Below, piece by piece: positions 45,286 to 55,332 of a stretch of 64,000 bases of DNA. Every line of letters begins with the position of its first letter. The stretch's first letter is position 1. The notes beneath the pieces are model-generated. The model was not told where the DNA came from. It was given only the letters and a program-made list of their open reading frames with translations, and ran no database searches. The DNA comes from Catonia carolina (Eukaryota > Arthropoda > Insecta > Hemiptera > Achilidae), in assembly GCA_035578175.1 (NCBI GenBank), contig JAQMRL010000002.1, forward strand, positions 101,844,748 through 101,908,747, given 5' to 3'. The translations under genes and the position numbers were made by a program.

Positions 45286-45460
45286 AAAAGATAAAGCCTT
45301 GATGTACTAAAATTAGAAGTAAAACAACAGTTTTAACAAGTGTTAATGTCAGTGGATAGTTTACGTTTTTTTTTAAATTATCACGCTATTTTTATTTTTT
45401 CCTTATCCTACTTAGTGTTTGTATAATTTTAAGTGTCAAATAAAAGTGAAGAAAGTCGCA

Positions 45461-45624
45461 TTAATTGTTGATTATTAGCGACTTTAGTGGGTTAGGGGAT
45501 GGTATCGTTGGGTTTAAACGAGTAAACTGTTTTTAGACCCTAGCCGAGAATTGAACGCAGGACTCTATCTACTTTGTAGCACAACGCAGTCTAGCGCTTT
45601 GACCACTGGGCCACGGAGGCAGCC
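45461..45624 (-). mobile_element. SINE, tRNA-derived (family C)
   Basis: On the minus strand: GGCTGCCTCCGTGGCCCAGT, CTACAAAGTAGATAGAGTCC (diverged), a B-box-like GCGTTCAATTCTCGG, CTAGGGTCTAAA, then GTCGCTAATAATCAACAATT. Confidence 0.78.
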
Positions 45625-46641
45625 TAGTACAAAGATTTAATGAATAAATTATAAGATTTATGTAATTTAATGTTGCATTTGATGGTTTTATATCGTGTGT
45701 ATTGTTTCAAATAAGTGGGAAAAAGAAAAACTTAAATTTGACTTAAGTTAACTGATAGGCCTATATCTAAAATTTTCAATAATTTGACCAACAGTAATCT
45801 CATTTTCAGAGTAAACGTAACTTTGTTGGCTTGAAAATCATAAAAGTTTAGTTATCAAAGATATTAAAGTAAGTAAGGGACGAAGGAGAAAGAGATTGAA
45901 AAGGTACATTTAAATACAGTTAACATTTGTTTTGGGGGTAATGAATAAAATCAATTTAATATATTATAATAGTTTGTGTGTTTTTCTTTTATTTGTATTT
46001 GCGAAGGGACTAAGTGCATTTATGATTGACGACGACGACAACCACCTATGTACACGGTAGCTGGATTTTACAAAAGTGAGGGGGTGGATATGTTGTTTGT
46101 CAGGATTCTGAACGTCAGTCAGACAAGAAGAAAAAAATAAAATTATGAAATATGAGAACGGATATGAACAAAACAGAGAAGACAAAAGAAGAAACTGCTG
46201 ATGAAGTGGTTTTCATGCGTCTCCCTTTCTAATGTAGGTTCACGGATTAAAGACAAACAAAGTCTGAAATTCGGTTCTAGTCTTATGGTTATTTATTTAG
46301 TACATAGGCTACTGAACTATATTTTTATGTTATATATGTTTAACATTGAGGTAGGCTTATTTGTTTGTGAAGATTCTGTCAACCTAACTGACAAACCGGA
46401 AGAACTGCCATCCCAAACACAACAGTCCTTACCCGATCCATTTTATACAATAATTGTACCCTAGTCCCATTCCCTTCATCAGAGGAAGCCTACTCGTGTT
46501 ACTTTCCACAAGTACATGACAATGGGAAGATGAGGAAGTGTACCTTCTTGACCGGAAACAATAAAATCTAATTATCATATAAATTTATAAATTACAATCA
46601 TATAGAATAATTTATTACACATTGTAGCGTGTATCTACCGG
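45625..46641. other. unassigned AT-rich sequence
   Basis: No supported gene. Confidence 0.35.
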
Positions 46642-47918
46642 TAAAGCCCGGTTTTCACTACACAAGGCATGTACAAGGTTCGGAAAGTGTCATTTGAACG
46701 GAATCGAGGAATGAGGCCGGGCGTATACTGGAGCGCAGTTGGCAAGTGCGTTTGAGACGGACACGAGCAGAGCGAGCAGGCAGAGCAGATATTTCTCCCA
46801 GCGTATATCGGAGACGCAAGACAGGCGAATATTTTTATCAGGTTCAGAAATTATCTCATGTTTGGCCATTTAGCGCGTTGGATCATTTTAGTGAGTGATA
46901 GGTTAGTATCAGATTCGTCCGATTCCGGTACAGAAAAATTAATTTTACTTGTATCGTATTGTATTGAATTACTTAATTGTATTCTATTTCAAAGGAAAGG
47001 GAGAAACGTTTGTGGCAAAGTGACTTTATAAAAAAACGTAAAACGCATGGCAAGGTTCAAGTTAACACAAGTTTGATGATACTACATTCAAGAATTATAC
47101 GAGGTTTACAACTGAAGAGTTTTTCATGATATCAGGATGATTGGTTATACAATAAGGTTTTGGTACGCACAAATTTTATTAGCTTCTCTAGGACCGACAT
47201 GTTTCCTGCTTAACGCGTGTACTAAAACTGTGCCTCGACTACAAACTGTAGGTGCTCGACACAGACACGTTGCTGTGCCGCACATGTCTGCCTCCCAATA
47301 CACGGTACGCTACAGGTAACAATGGGTGCACAGTTTTCGCTCCTGCCCTGCCTGTCCTGAAATGCGCGACCTGCGCTCCAGTATAGCCCGGCCTGAAGAT
47401 TGTCCATAAGAAACTATGGAAAAGGCGGATGTCAGTTTCCACTAGAGGTGTAGGTTTCATACAGAGCTCACGCAGGGTTCAGACAGTGTCATTTCTATTA
47501 GGAAGTCGAGGAAGTGATTCAAACGACATGGTAAAAAACTCGTATACTCCCCTTTCCAAGGTTGGTATTCTATTTTTTAACTTGAATTCTATTTCTGTAT
47601 CCTAGGATGCAGAAGAAAGTGCAATTTATTTAGATAGCTCATTCGGAAATAATATATGGATTTTTTTGGATTTTCTTTAAGTTTCCTGAAAATTGAATCA
47701 AGTTCTCCTTCCTCGTCCCTGGTTTTAAATAAATTATGAACCCAATATCTCTTTACACGCTTTTCCTACATTGCTCTTCGTTGCTCTCTTCCAAGACTAA
47801 GTAAACGCCACAAGCAATGACAAAGTCTTCTTCGTTTCGATTCATTTCTGAGAATGAGGACGATGAAAGAGCACGAAGGTTGTACGAAGCTTGTACGCGT
47901 AGTGAAAACCGGACTTTA
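46642..47918 (-). mobile_element. PIF/Harbinger deletion derivative (outer, host of a nested copy)
   Basis: The left end TAAAGCCCGGTTTTCACTAC (46642-46661) and the right end read on the minus strand (TAAAGTCCGGTTTTCACTAC, 47918-47899) form a 20-base inverted repeat with one mismatch. A minus-strand coding remnant at about 47640-47860 reads VKRYWVHNLFKTRDEEGELD and SIFRKLKENPKK after a leucine-rich start. This is the N-terminus of HARBI1-like PIF/Harbinger transposases (K+RYWVH.......G....L...L..+P..F). The DDE core is absent. The 3-bp target duplication is not resolved (TAA on the left, TTA on the right). Confidence 0.78.
46715..47393 (+). mobile_element. PIF/Harbinger deletion derivative (inner, nested)
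   Basis: Ends GGCCGGGCGTATACTGGAGC (46715-46734) and, read on minus from 47393, GGCCGGGCTATACTGGAGCG: the same sequence apart from one inserted base. Flanked by a TGA duplication at 46712-46714 and 47394-47396. Internal plus-strand frames at about 46990-47130 carry DFIKKRKTHGK and FKNYTRFTTEEFFMIS, matching the N-terminal region of another HARBI1-like transposase (W...FI.KR...G.......L.......FKN.TRM...+F). No catalytic core remains. Confidence 0.75.
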
Positions 47919-47927
47919 TGAATTTCT

Positions 47928-48458
47928 GGGTCTTGTTATACGACCGTATTTCTTTAAAAATTTCCTATACAAATTTTGAAAACACTCCTGGTATGAATTT
48001 TACTTATTATTACAGTAAATCATTCACACAACATCGTTGATCCTGTAACGGGAGCTCATACTCAACGAATAGAGTCTTTATGGGCAAAACGTTGCAACCG
48101 TAAAGAGTGAGGTACGAGCAGGGACTTGCTCGACTCTTACGCATGTGAGTTCCTTTGGCGGAAACGATGTCAATGCACCGATCTTTATCAGCAAATAGAA
48201 GATATTCGACTTTTTAGCCACTTGAAGCGTAAAATGTACATCAATTTCTAGTATTGACATTTATTTAGGTCAGTACTTTGTGTTTAGTGAATCAGCGTTA
48301 TAATTTACTTTTGCTTAGGTTACGTTAGTGAAATATATAGATAATAATTATTATTTAGGACACAATTTTATCATTTCAGGTAAGAAAACTTATTTTTAGG
48401 TTACTGTATTTGTATAGGAGAGTTTTAAAGAAATACGGTCGTATCACGGACAAGACCC
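47928..48458 (+). mobile_element. Merlin-superfamily transposon remnant with 8-bp target duplication
   Basis: Terminal inverted repeats: GGGTCTTGTTATACGACCGT at the left, and GGGTCTTGTCCGTGATACGA then CCGTATTTCTTTAAAA from the right end. Both run ~36 bases with a small indel. Flanks GAATTTCT (47920-47927) and GAATTTTT (48459-48466) match at 7 of 8 bases. Merlin elements make 8-9-bp duplications, and the transposase fragment inside agrees. Confidence 0.8.
48010..48205 (+). pseudogene. Merlin (IS1016-like) transposase, C-terminal fragment
   Basis: The plus-strand frame reads [20 protein letters not shown] then [10 protein letters not shown], a stop, and, after a frame change, LLDSYACEFLWRKR. 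Merlin and IS1016/IS1595 transposases end with NHS..FV.P.TG.HT..IE..W.......+........L..YL.EF.WR.R. The glutamate in RIESLW is the family's catalytic E. Most of the enzyme (both catalytic aspartates) is deleted. Confidence 0.85.
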
Positions 48459-48466
48459 GAATTTTT

Positions 48467-50182
48467 TATTATTTTTTAAAAAAGTTTTAAGCCCCAGTTA
48501 CTGTAGTCAACTTTCAATCTTTAGCGGATCGTTTGATTTAGTTTCTTCTATCCCATATCTTCTTCATATTCTCATTCTGGCCTTCCTCTGCTCGCCAGTT
48601 ACGTTATACGTTGCAGTTATGTTGTCAAACTTTTCTGGTTATTAATGGCAATTAAATTTTTGGGTCCTTAAGTATTAGTCCATATTCTCGTCTTAGAATC
48701 ATGCTGTACGTTATACCCAGGGTGTTCTTTGTTCTCATTTTCTCTCAGGGTTTGTTCTCATTCTGTGATTTGTATTGCATGAGCTGATTGAGAAGGAAGT
48801 TCTTATTTTATTATAAAAAAATTATTAAAAACCACCAGAAACGGTCAAAGAATGAGTAAGAACACTTACCATTTGAGAATTACTTTCGTGGCTTTACCAC
48901 ATCTTCAGCTCATTACAGTACTTAATTTTTTTTTAAATTTAAACCCTGTTCATGTAACACCAGGTTGCATCGACGCCTTTGCTTGGGAAAGTATCACTCA
49001 GGGGCACTTCGTGTGCCACAATCGATCTCTTTAAAATAAGAAAATACTCAGGAATGCCATAACTACATGATGAACCTTGATTTAGGAAATGCAAAGTTAT
49101 GTACACAGTTACATTTAATAGGATCCATAATTAAGCTATCTCAATACTCGAACAAAAATTGAAGTAACAAAATTAAGAAAATGAATGTGAGCATTTCTAG
49201 CGTGTCATAGAACAGACATTTTGAAAATCGTATAAAATAGATGTATTTAGAAATAACCATTTACACCAGTGGTGGCGATGATAAAAATCTGAAATAGTAG
49301 ATGAACGAAACACGATAGGATTTTACCTAATGTAGTAGATTAGATATCAGCTGCTACTGATAGGTGAATAAAAGATGAAATAGAGAATTTCCATTAATTT
49401 GTATGTACCAGTATGAAACTAAAAACTACAGCTACAACTAGTAAATCCTACTATTTGAGGGTATCATTGTTATTATAATAAATATAGTATCACCCATCCC
49501 TCCTAAAAAAGGGGATGAAGCAAAATGGATAGGAAGGGTTAGTTTTGAATATTCAAATTACTTTTTACTGACTTAACTTTGTTGTTTTGTAGTTGTAGTA
49601 TGGTAGGGTTGGTTTGGTAGTATAATAACATATAAGAAAGGTCGTTGTCGGACTTTCCTATCTGAAAGCTCAGGGAGGGAGCGATGTACCAGGGGTTCGT
49701 TTTTTAACCACCAAACAAACAACCTCTCTTCGGCTTATATTTAAGCCTGTACAATTTAGAGAGTAGCTGTCAGTTGATCTGACCTTCCTTACGCTGTAAC
49801 TATGTCTTTAAATCGTAGCCGGCTAGTCTACTATCAATATAAAAAAAATCGATTAACCGAATTGAAATTTTTGTACAAAGTCATTTAGTTAGAATGTGCC
49901 TTAATTATCGATTAATTATGCCTAATTGTTATCAACGTGAAATAACTTTGTTTTGTTTTTGAAAAATTCAGTTGCAATTGCAATGGACTTCTCGATAACA
50001 ACATTGACTTTCCACTAGTTCCCTTATTTCTCTCTTCCGGATTATTAAATCTCTAATTTTTCCTCTCCTATAATTTTTCATTATATCGAATTTACTTTTT
50101 CTACCTTCTAGCTTTATGATAAGTCCTTCTCTTAACTACAGGTTCTTAAGCCTAATGTATATTCCATATATAAGTTATATAT
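48467..50182. other. unassigned AT-rich sequence
   Basis: No gene or repeat that I can support. Confidence 0.35.
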
Positions 50183-50329
50183 TTTTTGTTTGTTTTACGT
50201 CTGACTGTTTTGTTATTTTTGTTAATGCAGACGGTGGAGAATGATGATACATGAAAATGAGCCATGAAAAAATACCAGACCTGACCGGGAATCGAACCCG
50301 GGACCCTAGCGTAGAAGCCAGTTGCGGCC
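50183..50329 (-). mobile_element. SINE, tRNA-derived (family B), 5'-truncated
   Basis: Minus-strand order: GGCCGCAACTGGCTTCTACG, CTAGGGTCCCGGG, B box GGTTCGATTCCCGGTCAG, GTCTGGTATTTTTTCATGGC, a CATC-rich tail, GTCTGCATTAAC and CAGTCAGACGTAAAAC. The A-box end is lost. Confidence 0.82.
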
Positions 50330-51374
50330 TACTGTATAAAGTAATACATTACTTTCAGAAGAAGTATTTTAAACTATGTCAATTAATAGAATTCTATCTT
50401 TTCTGCCCTCAAATGTGTAGGTATGTAACTTATTTGACTGAACATGAAAATTCAGGAAAAGACCGACTGGATGGAGGAAAGACAAATATTCACTATTACT
50501 GGAAATCGTACGTAAAAGAAAACTCATTACAAGGTTCAAAAAAGGAAGGCGGAATTTAGAACAAGTCGTGCGACAAAACGATTTCACTATGACCAAAGTA
50601 GTCAAATGGTGGGTACAAAAATAAACGAAATTATGGGAACTAGAATTTAGAAGGTTAATTAACGGTATAAATTTTAATAGTTACATAGGCTTGGAAAGAG
50701 TGGATACTGAAAGGAATTCACCGTTACATCCACAAGTAAAGCGTTTACAATATGCATATAGTACTTGCTACATTACGTTTACTGAGCTTCAAAGCAAACT
50801 AAACGCGTGTAACCTCTCACAATACCTTACACGTTGAAAACCAAATCAGGACTCTACAAATAAAACTAGTTAGTACTGGAAACAGGAATTTTGCTGACAT
50901 CAGTATGAATAACCACTGGAAGATTTATGTAACTTTCTATGCAGAAAGCGAATATAATATAATTCTTTTGTACCTGTCCCGTGAATAATTTTCTTCAAAA
51001 GTTTTGAAAGAAGAAAGAGTAAAGGTTTTGATAAATATTGTAGGGTGGTGCTGTACCGTACCTGATATCTTACTGCTTAATATAATACATTGATTATAAT
51101 CGATGGTATAACTAATAGATAAAAGAAATAACTTCAAAAACTATCTTTTTGAAACAAAATTATAATATAAGGTAACATAGTTTTACCAACCACAATTTCT
51201 TAAATTTAAGGAATGAGTAATGCCATAGGCTATAAGCTAAGTTGCTTCCATCGTGAATTTTTTTTGAAATCGGTTGGGCAGTTTCTGAGATTACTTCGTA
51301 CATACAAACAAACGTGAAACGTGTTACTTTATTGTGATATAGTAAACATGCACAATAGATATGTAAAAAGAGAA
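50330..51374. other. unassigned AT-rich sequence
   Basis: No supported gene; the short open frames have no recognisable motif. Confidence 0.35.
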
Positions 51375-51800
51375 ACGTCCGTTCCTTAATTGAAAGCTCT
51401 TTCTTATACGGCTGAGAGGTTTGGACTCTCGTGCCAAGATTTGAACACAGAATAATAGCTTTGGAAATGAGTTTTTTTGGAGAAGAAAATGTCTGTTGAC
51501 TCTGCTAGATCGAGTTAGTAATGAAAAAGTTTCAAAGAAGGTTGACAAGGAGGTTTTATTAACTGACAAACTTGAAGAAATACAACTCATCCGGTACGGT
51601 TATCTGCAAATAATGGAAGAGGACAGGTTGCCATAGAAGATTTGGCTATGGGTTCTAGCTGACTAAAGAAGCAAGGATGGCCCAGAAGGGAGTGGACAGA
51701 TTGTGTCTTGAGAGCTACATGGAGATGAGGGGTCTAGTGGATGAATATGTATTCAATAAAAATAAATGGCGTTTTGGTTGCGGTAAATGGTCTGGTGCTG
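51375..51800 (+). pseudogene. LINE reverse-transcriptase C-terminal fragment
   Basis: Joined frames read LLDRVSNEKVSKKVDKEVLL (about 51505-51560), LEEIQLIRYGYLQIMEEDRL (51570-51630) and, near the end, GLVDEYVFNKNKWRFGCGK (51731-51790). This matches the C-terminal layout R..LLDRVRNEEVRR.VG....L.DDIE..QL.WYGH..RM.EDRLPK...W.P...R+RGRP+..W.......M..+.L. Stops and a frameshift make it a pseudogene. Confidence 0.72.
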
Positions 51801-52689
51801 TAGAAAAAGCCCCAATAACAATATTAGTATATGAGTACGTGAGGAGAAAGATTATTGTTGTCTAAACCCCTCGAAATAAGAAATATAACGCAGTAAGTGG
51901 GCACAAATCGTCTCGGTCTAATGACTTTCATAAAGAAAGCAGAAAAATGTAGCGACTGTTATGAATATCTAACGATCAGACATATTGCCACTTACTCTAA
52001 TATAGGACGACCTGTTTTCCTACCTGGGTTTCTACCGGACGAATTCATCTTATGTCAGATATCATCATTCCCTTCATCCCTCCAACCCTTATTAATTGTC
52101 TAGATTAAAAAGTAGAAATTAGTAGACGGTACCTCGCTCTGTTCCTCGGTTGTATGCAAATAAGGGTGGAAGATTTTTCTATCCAGTCATGGATCTGAAT
52201 ATATATAATAATTAAGGGTAGATAGGGCGACCGAATAAAATGTGGCCGGTCGGTCGGTTTAAATTTCACTACCCCGACTCTCAACCCTTAAAATTTACCG
52301 TATCATCATTATCAGAATATGTTAACAAATAAATAAAATGCTTACGTAATCACCTCTCGCCTCGATATAATATCCATAATTTATAATAATAGTAATTCTA
52401 ATTTGAATTTCATTTGTGCAGCGGATGTGTTACGCATCTAGGTTTATACAAATAATATCATGAATTTTACATCGAATCATAAACCTTTTGAAAAGATTCA
52501 ATCTTCTTCATTAAACACTTTACATTAATCTAACATAATTTATACAAAAAAGTGTTAAAATACAGTGTGCTTCAATTTAATTTATTGAATCTGTAAGAAT
52601 ATAAGATCCGTACAACGTTTGTAAATGTACAACAATACAAAAATACTATTTCATGACAGGTTTACAGTCAAGTTGAACAGTCAGTTTAA
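51801..52689. other. unassigned AT-rich sequence
   Basis: No supported gene. Confidence 0.35.
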
Positions 52690-53023
52690 GTTGGACTCAT
52701 TACTAAGTTGGACTCATTACTTTTTTTCAAAAATTAAGGTAGAATCACCACGACCAAAAAGAAACATGGCACAGTGTTCTCGGTGCCAGCAATATCAACA
52801 CACGCAGGCCTACTGTAATCATCAGCCAAAATGTATTCGGTGTGCAGGTGATCACTTGTCTGCAAATTGCACTAAACCACGAGACTTACCAGCAACTTGT
52901 GCTCTTTGTGGTGGATCTCATCCCGCCAATTATAAGGGATGTCTGTTTTACAAAGAGTTACAAAAACGAAGATCGCCTAACGTTACTCGTCCCGCCAAAC
53001 AAGATAATGTAACTGTACGAGTG

Positions 53024-53031
53024 CCTACAAC
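53024..53031. repeat. left target-site duplicate of the P-like element
   Basis: CCTACAAC, identical to 54990-54997. Eight bases is the P-superfamily duplication length. The same bases are codons of Jockey ORF1 on both sides. Confidence 0.93.
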
Positions 53032-54989
53032 CACTGAGTATAGAATAACTAGAGAAGCCTTTCCATAAGCGGCAGACTGGCGGTTGTGTGCGCTGACCCC
53101 CCAACTCCTTGGTTACCTACCTCGCCTAGCCCAGCCACCTACCATCACACTGCTGTTTCTGTTTCGTTTAGTTCTTCTGCCTTATCTCGGATTTCTTTGG
53201 TTTTGCTTCTGTTAGTTTTTAGTGTAACTGAGAGAATAAGTTAAATAATATAGAAAGCCAGATGAAAAACATTATACAAAATATGAAATCACTGGTATTT
53301 ATGTTTATTAAAAAGTACTAAATGAATGTATGATTAGATTCGTTACTATAATAAGTAAAAATCAAAAACCCAAATTGGCTGTCGACTATCATTATTATAA
53401 TTAATACATTAAGAAAATAAATGAAAAAAAAAAATAATTCAGTGGTAATTAATAGATTTTCAATGTTTGTTCTGTTTCACTTTATTTTTTTGTTTTAAGT
53501 TACTTTAATTTTTGTTTTAGGTTAATCTCTTTTCTAAATTTTTGTTTTTGGTTTGAGTCTTTTAAATTACAACCAAATCTTACGAAAGATGAAAAGTTAG
53601 ACAATGTGCCATCGCAAGTGATTGATACAACTTTGATATTTACGTCAGATAGAAGTTGCAAGCATTGAAAGGTCTGAGAATAAATTTTTTCACCGGTGAT
53701 TCCTTTAATGAAAAAGTACCCCAGAGGTTTTTCCATAACTTATCGACACATACGAGATGAATGACAAACACTTCATTGGCTATTGGAGCTCCGTCGTCAG
53801 TATTTCCGCGTCCCAGGTCCATGTAGCCATACAATTTTTTTCCATCCCAATCTACATGCTGCCGAATGGCCATTGCATCGAACATTAAACTGCACACCAA
53901 ACCATGTTCATTTTGACACTTTTCTTTTAGTACTCGGAAAACTTCTGAGCTAAACCCTGGTTCGGCATTAATTGAAGAATACCACTTAGCTATTGTTCGG
54001 ACATGAGGAAGGCAAGTCTGAAAAGTGTGACGAACAAAGTTGTATGCTTTAGGAGACAAAAATGCAAAAGTCGTGGTGAAATTACGAAGGCGGTCATCGT
54101 ACAGTTTTTTCAGTTTGGGGTTAGTATGCTTTTGTGTTTCTCTCTGTACAAGACAGAACGATGTTTTTGAAATATTGCTCAATAGATCACCGTGCTCCGA
54201 CTAAATAAGATTTTTATTTAATTCTCTTATGATATCTTTTAAATTAGCCACTTTTAACTTTAGTCTCTTTTGTTTTAATGTCATATTTCTTAATCGTTTT
54301 CTTGTTTCAGTTAGTTTCCGTTGGGTTTTCTTAAGTTTTTCGGCAGTTATCTCGAAATCAGTTTTTTGTATTTTTTCCGATGTTGGGGGCGAAATTGGTG
54401 AGACAGCACGCTTTAAAACTCTCCTTACATTTGAAGTTGATGTTGACGCCTGTAAATGTGGTGGAAATGCTGCAAATATCGATGGAACTGCATCTTTTTT
54501 TAAATATCTTCGAAACGGAGAAGAGTTATCATAATCATCTTCTTTGAAATGGTCACGACAAATACACGACTGTGACTAGATGGTTTCCAGTTGTCTCTCC
54601 TGATTGCTTAAATCCATTTTTCTTTGAGTTCTGGATTGTTAGGAAAACGGTGGAAAGAAATTTTTATTCCCTCTACAGCTCCTATTTTCTTTTTTCGGTT
54701 ATTGCATTCGTACGCCACACACATACTCATTTTAAAGCTGGATAAGAGTCCACACACAATAATTTACACACAAAAATCCACGCACAATAATCCACACACA
54801 ATAACTATAGTGAATAAACAAAACGCACTATATAATATTAAACAATAACTGAAAAAATTAAAAGAAACGCACCGCTTCGCGGGAAGGGAAATGATTGAAG
54901 TGGCAGGCGATATGGGTAACCAAAGAGTGGGGGTAAGTAGACACACTTTGCTCCTCCACTAGGCCGCTCTATTACTTCTATACTCTGTG
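53032..54989 (-). mobile_element. P-superfamily DNA transposon inserted in Jockey ORF1
   Basis: The 1958-bp insert starts CACTGAGTATAGAA and, read from the right end on the minus strand, CACAGAGTATAGAA. The inverted repeat continues with small indels (TAACTAGAG against GTAATAGAG, then AGCCT against GGCCT) for about 29 bases. Perfect 8-bp duplications flank it (53024-53031 and 54990-54997). Inside, on the minus strand, is a broken THAP-type P transposase. Subterminal sequence at the left (53090-53160) and right (54880-54960) is more GC-rich, with a shared GGTTACC.A motif in opposite orientation. Confidence 0.94.
53500..54730 (-). pseudogene. P-element-like (THAP domain) transposase, truncated
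   Basis: On the minus strand from ATG at 54730: a THAP zinc-finger start MSMCVAYECNNRKKK, FHRFPNNPELKEKW, then after an in-frame TAA (54610-54608) and a frameshift (~54560) the completing C..H part (CRDHF) of the C2CH finger. A lysine-rich coiled-coil segment follows (KIQKTDFEITAEKLKKTQRK onward). After a TAG (54203-54201) come the transposase core: FLSPKAYNFVRHTF, LPHVRTIAKWYSSI, GLVCSLMFDAMAIRQHVDWD (D of FDAMAI at about 53878) and GYMDLG. After a shift near 53735 come PLGYFFIKGI and VVSITCDG (second acidic residue). It ends at about 53500. P/THAP9 transposases normally continue for several hundred residues more, so the C-terminal part is deleted. Confidence 0.9.
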
Positions 54990-54997
54990 CCTACAAC
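54990..54997. repeat. right target-site duplicate of the P-like element
   Basis: CCTACAAC, identical to 53024-53031. Confidence 0.93.
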
Positions 54998-55332
54998 TGA
55001 CGTTCGCTCATTCCCTCCACTTCCAATCAGGATGAATCACACATCTGATCACATCACGTCATCTACGGCTCAACCATCGAATCGCGACGCGCCACTACAA
55101 GTTCAATCGGACATTCAACATCAAATCTCTTACTCTCAGGTAGCCAAATCAAACTCACCAGCCACTTTTCAAACTTCATATCGAGATAATTCATCAAGCC
55201 ACATAGAAAACACCATTAATCCACCTTCAGACATTGCTACACAATTAACCACATTTATTACAGATATAAAATCCATGTTTACTCCTTTGTTTACTTTAAT
55301 GACGCAGCTACTTCAGGTTTTAATTTCACAAA

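Noticed and set aside
46201..46464. 87-residue open frame as a gene
   Set aside because: No motif, no splice context; similar frames are common in the window by chance.
54229..54534. Plus-strand frame inside the P-like element
   Set aside because: It is the antisense of the THAP/coiled-coil part of the transposase, whose minus-strand motifs are clear.
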